Source: Synergistaceae bacterium | GTDB lineage: Bacteria > Synergistota > Synergistia > Synergistales > Aminobacteriaceae | Length of the DNA stretch: 64,000 nt | Reading direction: 5' to 3' | Assembly: GCA_017470485.1 (NCBI GenBank) | Contig: JAFUYQ010000017.1 | Location: 124,001-188,000 of the forward strand | Part shown: piece by piece, positions 8,266 through 16,110 of the stretch | Numbering within the stretch: the first letter of the stretch is position 1 | Layout of the letters: each line of letters begins with the position of its first letter | Notes under the pieces: model-generated | Told to the model about the DNA's origin: nothing | Database searches by the model: none | The model's input: only the letters and a program-made list of their open reading frames with translations | Translations under genes and position numbers: made by a program

Positions 8266-9315
8266 TTAATCTAAAGGGTAAGCGTGATACGGGAAAATCG
8301 TAAATCCCGGACTTGCTGTCTGCTTATAATAAACGGTTTCGCCGGGATAGAAAGCTACTCCAGCTCCTCGTTTGTCTGCCGGTCTTTTGCCTTTTGTGTC
8401 AACTTTCGATGGGTCACAGTGAAGCTCACAGCCTTCGGGGACAACAAGCTGAGTACCCTGCTCAACCCCTCTGTTGAAAACAAATCCTCTGTCTTTTACT
8501 GAAGTTAGCGTAATCGGGCCGTCAATTTTCCTGCCGCTCTTGCTTACGAGTTCGACTGTGGTTTTGTTCGGTGAGAATGTCCAGTTGGTGAATTGATACT
8601 TCGCGTTCTCGCGCCACATTCCCTTGACATCGCTCCAATACTGCCACTGGCGGCCTTCAGGCTTTGAAGGTGTTACATTATCCGGTGTGTCAGGCTCAGG
8701 CTTGTACTGCGTCGTATCATCAATCTTGTCTTCTCTGTCCGCTATGAAAGGAGAGTGAATTCCTGTCTCATCGTCAATCTTGCCTATGGGTAAAACTTCT
8801 GTAGTGCCGTCGTCAATATTCTTCAGTTGATTCTCCGCAAGCATAGCGTATTTAACGCCGTTTTCAGCTCCGAAATTTTCATTGACGTTAATCTTTCTGG
8901 TTTCATCAATGCCGTCCTCTTCGAGGAGAAGCTGTCCGGCACTGTTGTAATGCCTTGCGTATATCTCGAAGAAATGTTTTCCGTCTTCCGTGTACTCATA
9001 GCCGTATTCGGTGAAGTAGAGGTTATTGTCTCTGCCGTCTTTAGCTTTTTTGCCGAGCCTGTCTCTCAAAGCGCGCCTGTACCTTGCCGAATTGCCTGTG
9101 TAGTACCGCCTGACGATGACGTAGGGAATACCGTTAATCTTTCCGTAATTACCGAGCCACCATTTCATAGCTTCCCCGTCATGGCCAAGTTCCTGTCGCT
9201 TCGCCTCGTCCCAGTTCTGTTTTTCCGCGTCAATGACTGTAGCTGATACTGAGGAAATCCGTGTGACGCTAAAAAACATAAACATGAGCATTGAAACACA
9301 AATACTCTTCTTCAT
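8266..9315 (-). CDS. Secreted protein of unknown function
   Basis: I do not recognise a family. ATG 9315 is chosen because GGGAGG lies 8-9 bases upstream and residues 1-25 then form a signal peptide (MKKSICVSMLMFMFFSV, cleavage near SSVSA); the frame is open to 9378. The mature part of about 325 residues has no transmembrane segment. Residues 30-130 are rich in Tyr/Arg/Asp with YGYEYTEDGKHFFEIYARHY, reminiscent of repetitive beta-strand folds. A Pro/Asp linker near 195-225 leads to a beta-rich C-terminal part with VPEGCELHCDP, which holds the only two Cys of the mature protein. It is monocistronic with its own promoter and terminator, and is probably periplasmic or surface-located. Confidence 0.75.
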   Translation of the reverse strand: MKKSICVSMLMFMFFSVTRISSVSATVIDAEKQNWDEAKRQELGHDGEAMKWWLGNYGKINGIPYVIVRRYYTGNSARYRRALRDRLGKKAKDGRDNNLYFTEYGYEYTEDGKHFFEIYARHYNSAGQLLLEEDGIDETRKINVNENFGAENGVKYAMLAENQLKNIDDGTTEVLPIGKIDDETGIHSPFIADREDKIDDTTQYKPEPDTPDNVTPSKPEGRQWQYWSDVKGMWRENAKYQFTNWTFSPNKTTVELVSKSGRKIDGPITLTSVKDRGFVFNRGVEQGTQLVVPEGCELHCDPSKVDTKGKRPADKRGAGVAFYPGETVYYKQTASPGFTIFPYHAYPLD

Positions 9316-9349
9316 GTTAATTTTCCTCCCGCGTGTGATTTGAATATTT

Positions 9350-9378
9350 ATTTTATGTGTCAGAGAAACAACGCGCAA
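9350..9378 (-). promoter_or_regulatory. Sigma70-type promoter for the secreted gene
   Basis: On the minus strand TTGCGC (9378-9373) is followed after exactly 17 bases by TAAAAT (9355-9350), about 35 bases before the chosen start at 9315. Spacing is ideal; each box has one or two mismatches to consensus. Confidence 0.55.
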
Positions 9379-9395
9379 GGGGGCATTTACTTAGG

Positions 9396-9424
9396 CTTAA
9401 AGGCTGGAGGGATTTTGCTATAAT
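9396..9424 (+). promoter_or_regulatory. Probable terD-rpoZ-coaBC promoter
   Basis: A perfect TATAAT -10 box lies at 9419-9424, 32 bases before the terD start and divergent from the promoter at 9350-9378. The -35 (CTTAAA, 9396-9401, 17-base spacer) is poor, so only the -10 is convincing. Confidence 0.5.
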
Positions 9425-9455
9425 AGCCGCATTCAGAGAAGGAGGGTATAAAGTC

Positions 9456-10031
9456 ATGATAAATTTGTTCAAAGGCCAGAAAGTTGACCTCACTAAAGGC
9501 AATCCGGGACTGTCAAAAATTCTTGTCGGTCTAGGCTGGGATACTAAGAAATATGACGGCGGTTTCGATTTCGACCTTGACGCGGCGGCATTCATACTCG
9601 GCTCAAACGGAAAAGTCCTGAGCGATTCTGATTTCGTTTTCTATAACAACCTGAAGCACTCATCTGGAGCAGTTCAGCACATGGGAGATAATTTGACCGG
9701 CGCAGGAGAGGGCGATGACGAACAGATAAAAATCGACCTCAGCAAAATTCCGGCCAACGTTGACAAAATAGCTTTCACCGTAACAATTCATGAGGCTGAC
9801 GCAAGAAAACAGAATTTCGGGCAGGTCTCGAACGCATACATACACATTTACGATGAGACAAATAACAAGGAATTAATCCGTTACGATTTGGGCGAGGACT
9901 TTTCGATTGAGACTGCTGTAGTAGTCGGCGAAATTTACCGTCAGGGAAGCGAATGGAAATTCAACGCGGTAGGCTCCGGCTTCAAGGGCGGACTCCGCGC
10001 ATTATGCCAGAATTTCGGCGTGAACGTTTAG
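9456..10031 (+). CDS. terD: TerD family (tellurium resistance/stress) protein
   Basis: A 191-residue TerD-domain protein. The start at 9456 follows GGAGGG by about 9 bases and gives the typical N-terminus [13 protein letters not shown]. Family blocks are [41 protein letters not shown] (Asp-rich Ca-binding loop), and [19 protein letters not shown]. TerD proteins are cytoplasmic calcium-binding proteins associated with tellurite, phage and membrane stress. Usually several ter genes occur together; here it stands alone ahead of rpoZ. It is 15 bases from rpoZ and is probably co-transcribed with it. Confidence 0.92.
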   Translation: MINLFKGQKVDLTKGNPGLSKILVGLGWDTKKYDGGFDFDLDAAAFILGSNGKVLSDSDFVFYNNLKHSSGAVQHMGDNLTGAGEGDDEQIKIDLSKIPANVDKIAFTVTIHEADARKQNFGQVSNAYIHIYDETNNKELIRYDLGEDFSIETAVVVGEIYRQGSEWKFNAVGSGFKGGLRALCQNFGVNV

Positions 10032-10046
10032 AGGTGAGAATACCAC

Positions 10047-10319
10047 ATGAAATTCTACGATTTGGAATGGCTCGCAGGTAAATGCGGAACTGACAACAAA
10101 TACGAAATCACCGCCAAAGTAGCGGCGGAAGCTAGGCGCGAAAGTGAAGAGGCTTCACACGACAAAACTAATCCGGCTAATGAACGCTACATCTCAAACG
10201 TACTCCTTGAAATCGAGGAGGACAGAAGCCATCTTAATGCTAAGTCAGACGATACACAGACGCAGGCTGAAACAGCAGAAATTGAACCGGCAGTAACAGA
10301 AACAGCAGTAAATGAATAA
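10047..10319 (+). CDS. rpoZ: RNA polymerase omega subunit
   Basis: A 90-residue protein. YDLEWLAGKCGTDNKYEIT and VAAEARR match the omega core where tRNA-synthetase-like helices bind beta', and SNVLLEIEEDR matches the usual ALEEI segment. The 30-residue tail is acidic and Thr/Glu-rich. The placement directly before coaBC and priA, as in many bacteria, supports the call. The similarity is modest, so the name rests partly on context. It overlaps coaBC by 8 bases. Confidence 0.8.
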   Translation: MKFYDLEWLAGKCGTDNKYEITAKVAAEARRESEEASHDKTNPANERYISNVLLEIEEDRSHLNAKSDDTQTQAETAEIEPAVTETAVNE

Positions 10320-11502
10320 CTTTAAGGAAGGCCGCAAAATTCTCTTGGGAGTCACAGGAGGAATAGCGGCCTATAAAATTCCCTCACTGGTACGCCTCAT
10401 TAAGAAATCAAATTGTGAGACAGAAATCATATTGACGGGTTCAGCGGAAAATTTCGTTACGCGAATGACCCTTGAAACTCTCTCAGGGAAAAAAGTCTGG
10501 ACTGATGATGATTTTGGCTCCTCAATTCCTCACATTAAATTATCTCAATGGGCTGATGTCCTCGTTATTGCCCCGTGTACCGCAAACACTCTCGCTAAAA
10601 TTTCTCATGGAATAGCTGATAACTTACTCACTTCCGCAATGATAGCTTCAGACTGTCCGGTGTTAATCTTTCCGGCCATGAACGAGAAAATGTACGGCAA
10701 TCCTGCGACTCAGGAGAATATCAACATTCTGAAGTCTCGCGGTGTGAAAATCGTTGAGCCTTCTGACGGCGAGTTAGCCTGCGGTGATTCAGGCAAGGGA
10801 AGAATGCCCGAACCTCATGACATTATGCACGAAATCTTCAGGGCATTATGTGTTCATGACATGGCCGGAAAAAATGTTCTCGTTACCGCAGGGCCTACAC
10901 ATGAATACATTGACCCCGTGAGATTCATCTCCAACCCCTCAACCGGCAAGATGGGCTCGTCAATGGCTCGTTCAGCATGGTACAGGGGCGCGAATGTCAA
11001 AGTCATTGCCGGGCCTGTTGAGATTGACGGCTGGGGAATGGAGTTCATTCACGTTAAGTCAGCCGTTGAAATGCTGAACGCCGTGAAAAATAATCTCTCA
11101 TGGGCTGATTATGTCGTCAAAGCCGCCGCTGTCGGTGATTATAAAGCGAAGGAATTCTCACCCGTCAAGCTCAAGCGCGAAGGTAAAGACTCAATTACCA
11201 TTGAGCTTGTCCAAAATCCTGACATTGCTGCCGAAATTGGAAGAGTAAAACGCGAGGGGCAAATCTTAATCGGGTTCGCCGCTGAAACTGACAACGTTTC
11301 GGAAAATGCACGTTCAAAAATTATCCGAAAGAACCTCGATTACATTCTCGCCAATGACGTTTCAGCTGAAGGTTCGGGCTTCGCTTATGATACCAATACT
11401 CTAAGGCTTATCCCAAGAAACGAGTCTGAAACTGAGCAGGTCTTCACGGGCTTGAAGGAAGATATTTCGTTTGATGTCTGGAGCAGAATAATTGCTGGTT
11501 GA
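10312..11502 (+). CDS. coaBC: Bifunctional phosphopantothenoylcysteine decarboxylase/synthetase
   Basis: A 396-residue Dfp protein of coenzyme A biosynthesis. The N-terminal flavin-dependent decarboxylase (CoaC) has ILLGVTGGIAAYK, the active-site His in SIPHIKLS (about residue 74), PAMNEKMYGNPA and the Cys-containing flap GELACGDSGKGRM (about residue 157). The C-terminal synthetase (CoaB) begins near 185 with NVLVTAGPTHEYIDPVRFI and contains KAAAVGDYKAKE and LIGFAAETDN. Both activities should be intact. It overlaps rpoZ and priA, consistent with one operon. Confidence 0.97.
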   Translation: MNNFKEGRKILLGVTGGIAAYKIPSLVRLIKKSNCETEIILTGSAENFVTRMTLETLSGKKVWTDDDFGSSIPHIKLSQWADVLVIAPCTANTLAKISHGIADNLLTSAMIASDCPVLIFPAMNEKMYGNPATQENINILKSRGVKIVEPSDGELACGDSGKGRMPEPHDIMHEIFRALCVHDMAGKNVLVTAGPTHEYIDPVRFISNPSTGKMGSSMARSAWYRGANVKVIAGPVEIDGWGMEFIHVKSAVEMLNAVKNNLSWADYVVKAAAVGDYKAKEFSPVKLKREGKDSITIELVQNPDIAAEIGRVKREGQILIGFAAETDNVSENARSKIIRKNLDYILANDVSAEGSGFAYDTNTLRLIPRNESETEQVFTGLKEDISFDVWSRIIAG

Positions 11503-13246
11503 AGTTGCTCTCCCCGAAATCTCTATGGACTCTCTGACCTACGAGAGCAGTATTGACCTCAAAGAGGGCGTAAGAGTCATTATCGAGGTAGGCAGAACAA
11601 AACGTACAGGCTTCATTCTCGGAGAATCAAAGAAGGAAATCCCCCTCAACGTTAAGATTAAACCCGTTGAGGGGATAATTGACGAAGTGCCGGTTATTGA
11701 CGCTGATGTCTGGGACTTGGCCTTGTGGTCAGCGAGGGTGAGCATGTGCGGCAACGCCTCAGCCCTTAAAGCCGCGCTGCCTGTTCAGGTTTACACCGGC
11801 AGCAAGGTTAATCCTCCTCCTGAGATTGAGTCAGCGTCCTCAAAATTTATTGAGCGGAACTGTTTTAACCCGTTAGATTCAGAACGGGTTAATTTTTTTC
11901 TGACCGAACTGGAATCGAATCAGCGAATCTTAATTCTTTTTCCGAAAAAAGATGAGGCAAAAGCGTTTTACTCGATTCTCCCCGAAAACCTCAAATCCGA
12001 AGCTGCCCTCTGGATTTCCGGCAGTCCCAAACTCTGGGAAACATGGACGATGATTCAATCGCGCAAAGCCCGAATCGTTGTCGCAGGTTCGGGAGGGGTA
12101 TTCGCGCCCTTAATGCCTCAAAAAATCATCGTTGAGGACGAGGCTAACCCTTCATATGTTATTCCATACAGCCTTAATCTTTCGGCAAGGAGTCTCGCAG
12201 GACACAGGGCGGCATTCCTCAAGGCCGAGTTCATTACGGCAGGGCGTATTCCGTCATTGAAGACTTACAGGCGCACGAAGCCCCGTGAAATTCTCAGGCC
12301 GGAACGAAAAAATATTATCCTTGCTGATATTCACCGTTCCAGAAAAGAGGAGATTAACGGCATAAAGGGCAGTATTCCGTTGACATACGCGCTGACGAAC
12401 AGGACACATCAGGACTTAGCGAAGGGGCGTAACGTAATCTGGATTCTCAACAGGTCGGGCGAATCATCGGAGGTATTCTGCGAGAACTGCGGCGAATCCG
12501 TAAGGTGTCCCAAGTGCGGAAGGTTAATGCAGGCGCGGAATGACGGTGAAATTCTGAAGTGCCGACGCTGCGGAATGTTACTCAATCTCCCTCCGAAGTG
12601 CGTGGAATGCGGCTGTCCGTTCCTCGCCGGAAAGAGGCCGGGAATTGAGGCACTCGCTAAAATCGCAGGGAAATATTTTCCAGAGGTTCACGTTTTCGTT
12701 GAGGGCATGAGTACATCGGGACTTCACGGGCTTATATTATCGGGACACAGGGGGCTTGAACTCTGCGGAAAAATTAACCCTTCACTTGTCGCATGGCTGG
12801 ACTTGGATTCGGAACTGTGGCAGACGAATCACAATAACCGTTTCAATGTCTTCAGTATGCTTCTTGAGTCCTACTGGCGGGGCCGTGAGAATGATTCCGA
12901 ACGGAAGCTGTTAATTCAGGCGCGGCGTTCAGGAATGAGACTGGCTGAAATGATTTCGAGGGGCTGGGGGAAATTCATACCTGACGAGCTGAAAATGAGA
13001 TATGAATTTATGCTTCCGCCTTACGGATATATTATCGAGGTTGAATGCAGTAGTAAAATATTGCGCGGAGAAATATTAAATCTTTTCATGAAGGCTGGTA
13101 TTTTCGTGATGGATCCGGGAAATGAATCGAATACTTTGTTCATTAACACCGAATCGCTTGATGATGTCAGAAAAATACTTGAGCCAAAAATTTTTCTCAG
13201 GAACACTAAAACTAATTACATCAATATCACAGTAAGGAGCGAATAA
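11492..13246 (+). CDS. priA: PriA-like primosomal protein with degenerate helicase motifs
   Basis: A 584-residue PriA relative starting at TTG 11492, overlapping coaBC by 11 bases. PriA normally binds stalled forks and reloads the replicative helicase. Residues 1-100 resemble the 3'-DNA-binding domain (VEVALPEISMDSLTYES). The zinc module is complete: Cys 330, 333, 339, 342, 357, 360, 370 and 373. The ATPase is not: no GxGKT Walker A is found and the DEEH box reads EDEAN (215-219), although neighbours such as RIVVAGSGGVFAPL and PSYVIPYSLNLSARS are clearly PriA-derived. It is about 100-150 residues shorter than most PriA. I infer a protein that keeps DNA and partner binding but has lost ATP-driven unwinding. 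Confidence 0.8.
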   Translation: MLVEVALPEISMDSLTYESSIDLKEGVRVIIEVGRTKRTGFILGESKKEIPLNVKIKPVEGIIDEVPVIDADVWDLALWSARVSMCGNASALKAALPVQVYTGSKVNPPPEIESASSKFIERNCFNPLDSERVNFFLTELESNQRILILFPKKDEAKAFYSILPENLKSEAALWISGSPKLWETWTMIQSRKARIVVAGSGGVFAPLMPQKIIVEDEANPSYVIPYSLNLSARSLAGHRAAFLKAEFITAGRIPSLKTYRRTKPREILRPERKNIILADIHRSRKEEINGIKGSIPLTYALTNRTHQDLAKGRNVIWILNRSGESSEVFCENCGESVRCPKCGRLMQARNDGEILKCRRCGMLLNLPPKCVECGCPFLAGKRPGIEALAKIAGKYFPEVHVFVEGMSTSGLHGLILSGHRGLELCGKINPSLVAWLDLDSELWQTNHNNRFNVFSMLLESYWRGRENDSERKLLIQARRSGMRLAEMISRGWGKFIPDELKMRYEFMLPPYGYIIEVECSSKILRGEILNLFMKAGIFVMDPGNESNTLFINTESLDDVRKILEPKIFLRNTKTNYINITVRSE

Positions 13247-13248
13247 AA

Positions 13249-13716
13249 ATTAACATCAACACAAAAATCATCGCAAGAGGCGCATTGATTGCCGCTGTTT
13301 ACGCTGCCTTAACGGTTGCGCTCGCGCCGATTTCCTACGGGCCTTTACAGTTCCGAGTCTCTGAGGCATTGACGCTTCTGCCGTTTTATCTTCCAGAGGC
13401 AATTCCCGGATTGTTCATCGGGTGCGTCTTCGCTAATTTCTACGGCGGCTTTGGACTTGCCGACATGGTCTTCGGAGGTCTTGCGACTCTGATTGCCGCA
13501 GTGCTGACGCGAAAATCTCCGAACCTATACATTTCCGCGTTATGGCCGGTCGTCTCGAACATGATTATAATTGGAATAATGCTTCACGTTTTGATTAATG
13601 TGCCGTTAATCGAGACGTGTATTTATATCGGTCTAGGCGAGGCCGGAGCATGTTACATCGTGGGAGTGCCGCTGATGAAGATTCTTGAGAAACAGAATCT
13701 TATATGCAGAAGTTAA
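13249..13716 (+). CDS. queT: QueT family queuosine precursor transporter (ATT start)
   Basis: A small ECF-type substrate-binding membrane protein thought to import queuosine precursors. Homologues begin NTKKIARGALIAALYA; here the matching residues INTKIIARGALIAAVY are only in frame if translation starts at ATT 13249. AAGGAG lies at 13234-13239, 9 bases before that ATT. The first standard start (TTG 13285) would cut off the conserved N-terminus and has no ribosome-binding site. The family motif LAPISYGPLQFRVSEAL follows, with PEAIPGLFIGC and about five membrane segments. 155 residues. It is the last gene of the rpoZ-coaBC-priA operon. Confidence 0.85.
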   Translation: MNINTKIIARGALIAAVYAALTVALAPISYGPLQFRVSEALTLLPFYLPEAIPGLFIGCVFANFYGGFGLADMVFGGLATLIAAVLTRKSPNLYISALWPVVSNMIIIGIMLHVLINVPLIETCIYIGLGEAGACYIVGVPLMKILEKQNLICRS

Positions 13717-13812
13717 TTAGTCATTTCTACGTTATTGCGCTTAAAGTTTGAATGTTAGAATGCAACGCGGATTTTTAAGGCGTTACAAAGATACAGGAGG
13801 AATTTATTTATA

Positions 13813-14283
13813 ATGTTTTCAAAGAAAGTCATCTTGCTTGCAGTTGCAGTTTCAATTCTCGTAATGAGCTTCGCAGTTTCAGCCTCAGCCGCTAAGAAAT
13901 CTTCATCATCAGCCCCTGCCCCTATAGCTTCCGAGAGCGTCGGTATCGTTGACAGAGGGTTAATCCTCGACAACCACCCGGGACTCAATCAGGCGCGCCA
14001 GCAGCTCGCAAACATCGCCAGACAGAAAGAGAACGAGGCTAAAGCAGCCGCCGACAAAGAAACTGATACCGCCAAAAAAGCTCAGGCAGTTCAGGCGAAG
14101 AGAATGGAACTTGCTCAGGAAGAACAGAAACTCATGGCACCCATTTACAGGGATTGCGAGCAGGCCGTCCGCGAAGTTGCCGTGAAAAGAAAACTCACGC
14201 TTGTTCTTGACAAGTTCGTTGTCTTAATCGGCGGAGTTGACATCACTCAGGACGTTATTCAGCAGTTATCCAGAAAGAAATAA
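13813..14283 (+). CDS. OmpH/Skp-like periplasmic chaperone
   Basis: A 156-residue protein with signal peptide MFSKKVILLAVAVSILVM and cleavage near SASA. The mature part begins with the OmpH pattern VGIVDRGLILDNHPGL and continues as a Lys/Glu/Ala-rich coiled coil (about residues 60-115), ending in a short strand region (LTLVLDKFVVLIGGVDIT). Skp/OmpH proteins form trimers that hold unfolded outer-membrane proteins. AGGAGG lies about 12 bases before the ATG. The gene follows queT after 96 bases and is likely transcribed with the next gene. Confidence 0.88.
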   Translation: MFSKKVILLAVAVSILVMSFAVSASAAKKSSSSAPAPIASESVGIVDRGLILDNHPGLNQARQQLANIARQKENEAKAAADKETDTAKKAQAVQAKRMELAQEEQKLMAPIYRDCEQAVREVAVKRKLTLVLDKFVVLIGGVDITQDVIQQLSRKK

Positions 14284-14298
14284 GACCCTCACAAATTT

Positions 14299-15498
14299 AT
14301 GCGTAAAATTTTTGCGTTACTCGTAATCATTTTATGCCTTGACGCATCTTCAAAAGGGGCGTTCCCTCTTCAGCCGCCGGACGAAAGAGTCCATGACTGG
14401 GTGTGGAACGTCCTTGCCGTACCTCCTCAAGGCGGCTGGAACAATGAACCCGGTAAATCAATCAAGACCGCTCTAACATGGTGCGAGCGCGAAATCTCCG
14501 AGAGCAGCAACGGTATCGGCGGCCATGACGTTAAATTTGTATTTCTATCCGAGAGCGGCGATATTCTTCCGAGAACCTCGCTTAACGATCCCCATACCGC
14601 CGCAGTAATGAGCTTTGCGCTCTCTCAGGAATTGGACAGCAGTTTAGTTTCCCGTCTTGCCGGAAGCAGTATGCCGTTGATGATTGCAGGAGGCGAGAAC
14701 GTTCTGATTGACAGCGGAGGCCGACCGGCGAGTAATATTTTTGCGCTGGACATGTACAGGGATTACAGGTGTCCGGCGTTCACGGAATACGCAAAGAGAA
14801 TTTTCCCCCGTGAAAAAAGAATCGCTTTAGCCGCGAGCCGTTTCACAGTAAATCAGGAAAGAGAAGCCAAAATCTGCTATTCCCTTCTCGACAACGAGGG
14901 ATTTATGCCGATGCCCTACTGGACGGACGCTTCAGCACGGGACAGCTATTACATGATGTCGGAGGAAATCGAGAGTTTTGAGGGCGAGGAAGCCGGAGTC
15001 GTAATATCGTTCATGGGGAGCATGGGAGCGCGTGAAATATGGCGGAACTTCATGAGGCTCCGAACAAGCTGGAGGCTCTGGAACGCCGCCGAACCTGATG
15101 AATTATATCTGTCATGCAGGGGAATGGTGTTCGCTGACCAGAATGTATTACTTTCAACTCTCGGAGGTTTCATTGAGACAAGAAGAATGCTCTGGAGAAC
15201 AAGAGCCATGCAGGTAAGCGATTCGGTCGCCGCCGGAAGGGCTGTCGCGCTCTATGAATGGTTCAAGAGGGCGGTTGACGTTATGCCACAGCCCGTTGAC
15301 GACATGCCGAGAGGTGTACTTCTCAGGAATCTGGCAGTAGTTAAGGCCATACCTTTCGGGAATCAGGTGTTGAATATTTCGCCGGTACTTCACAGGCCGT
15401 CAGCAAGAAATGTATTCATAGTTGAGGTTAGAGACAGAGAGTATTCGGAACTTGATACGGTGAACACAAGGGCATTGGTTTATGTGCCGGAATACTAG
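14299..15498 (+). CDS. Periplasmic protein resembling a type 1 periplasmic-binding fold
   Basis: A 399-residue exported protein: a hydrophobic N-terminus (KIFALLVIILCLDAS) forms a signal peptide. The body alternates alpha/beta, with LTWCEREISESSNGIGGHDVKFVFL and AVMSFALSQELDSS resembling the ligand-binding repeats of Leu/Ile/Val-type receptors (substrate enters a list of start times then VVISFMGSMGA). No transporter gene is next to it, so it may be a sensor-like or orphan binding protein. No clear Shine-Dalgarno precedes the ATG, which lies 15 bases after ompH, so it may depend on translation of ompH. The family assignment is weak. Confidence 0.6.
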   Translation: MRKIFALLVIILCLDASSKGAFPLQPPDERVHDWVWNVLAVPPQGGWNNEPGKSIKTALTWCEREISESSNGIGGHDVKFVFLSESGDILPRTSLNDPHTAAVMSFALSQELDSSLVSRLAGSSMPLMIAGGENVLIDSGGRPASNIFALDMYRDYRCPAFTEYAKRIFPREKRIALAASRFTVNQEREAKICYSLLDNEGFMPMPYWTDASARDSYYMMSEEIESFEGEEAGVVISFMGSMGAREIWRNFMRLRTSWRLWNAAEPDELYLSCRGMVFADQNVLLSTLGGFIETRRMLWRTRAMQVSDSVAAGRAVALYEWFKRAVDVMPQPVDDMPRGVLLRNLAVVKAIPFGNQVLNISPVLHRPSARNVFIVEVRDREYSELDTVNTRALVYVPEY

Positions 15499-15514
15499 CT
15501 CAGTGTTGTGAAGG

Positions 15515-15557
15515 GCAGTTTTAACGCTTGAATTTTTAGAACGTTAATTTCTGCCCG
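15515..15557. repeat. Inverted repeat between convergent genes
   Basis: GGGCAG and CTGCCC lie about 40 bases apart, with AACG and CGTT nested inside, in the gap between the 14299-15498 gene (plus) and the toxin (minus). It could act as a terminator for either side, but no T-run follows, so function is uncertain. Confidence 0.4.
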
Positions 15558-15616
15558 AAGTAAATCTAAATGAAGCAGAAAATAAAAAGGGATACACACT
15601 AGCTCACAAAGAATAT

Positions 15617-15895
15617 TCAGCGCAGATGTTTATAGATGTCCCCTCTTGAACCTGCCATAACAACGCTGACTATAATAATTTCCCCGTCTTCCATTCTGAA
15701 TATTACCCTGTAGCCGTCAATGGCAATTCTTGAATACCCTTTGAGTTTTCCCTTCAGGTTCTTGAAATTCACCTGCTCGCGATGGTCATCGTTTATCAGC
15801 TTCGATATGCTGTCTATAAATTCTTCCCGTATGTCCTCATGACGGACAAAGAATTTTTCTGCAACCTTGCTGTAAATTATTCTTACCGGACGCAT
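15617..15895 (-). CDS. RelE/ParE family toxin
   Basis: A 92-residue basic protein: IIYSKVAEKFFVRH at the start, then FKNLKGKLKGYSRIAIDGYRVIFRMEDGEIIIVSVV, the core beta-sheet of the RelE/ParE superfamily, ending GSRGDIYKHL. Its ATG overlaps the antitoxin TGA by one base in a shared ATGA-type junction. RelE types cleave mRNA in the ribosome and ParE types poison gyrase; the sequence alone does not settle which. It lies downstream of the RND pump operon on the same strand but has its own probable promoter. Confidence 0.82.
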   Translation of the reverse strand: MRPVRIIYSKVAEKFFVRHEDIREEFIDSISKLINDDHREQVNFKNLKGKLKGYSRIAIDGYRVIFRMEDGEIIIVSVVMAGSRGDIYKHLR

Positions 15896-16047
15896 CAGAC
15901 AAATATTATTTCGCTTCTGGCAATCTTCAAATCATCTTCCGTCAGATTCTCAATAGCCCGTAAAATTTCATCATTTTCTTCGTCAGATACTTCATCACTC
16001 TCTGTATCGCTAAATTCCATATAGCTGCGTTCCGCTAACTCTTCCAT
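15895..16047 (-). CDS. Small acidic antitoxin of the RelE/ParE pair
   Basis: A 50-residue frame starting MEELAERSYMEFS and ending ARSEIIFV. AGGAG lies about 9 bases before the ATG and its stop overlaps the toxin start. It is highly acidic (a run of Asp, Glu and Ser in residues 13-28), as expected for a protein neutralising a basic toxin. No classical ribbon-helix-helix or Phd/YefM DNA-binding domain is evident in so short a protein, so autoregulation is unclear. The antitoxin role is inferred from position and charge. Confidence 0.65.
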   Translation of the reverse strand: MEELAERSYMEFSDTESDEVSDEENDEILRAIENLTEDDLKIARSEIIFV

Positions 16048-16071
16048 GTGCAAAACATCTCCTTTTTTCAA

Positions 16072-16077
16072 ATTATA
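16072..16077 (-). promoter_or_regulatory. -10 box for the toxin-antitoxin pair
   Basis: A perfect TATAAT on the minus strand lies 25 bases before the antitoxin ATG, in the 63-base gap after the RND gene. No good -35 is seen 16-18 bases upstream. Confidence 0.45.
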
Positions 16078-16110
16078 GCAAGGGGAAAATCACATCTCCC
16101 CCTGCAAAAT

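Noticed and set aside
13285-13716. queT start at TTG 13285
   Set aside because: It removes conserved residues and has no ribosome site; ATT 13249 fits better.
15499-15616. Possible small RNA in the gap with the GGGCAG/CTGCCC repeat
   Set aside because: No promoter and no T-run; kept only as an inverted repeat.
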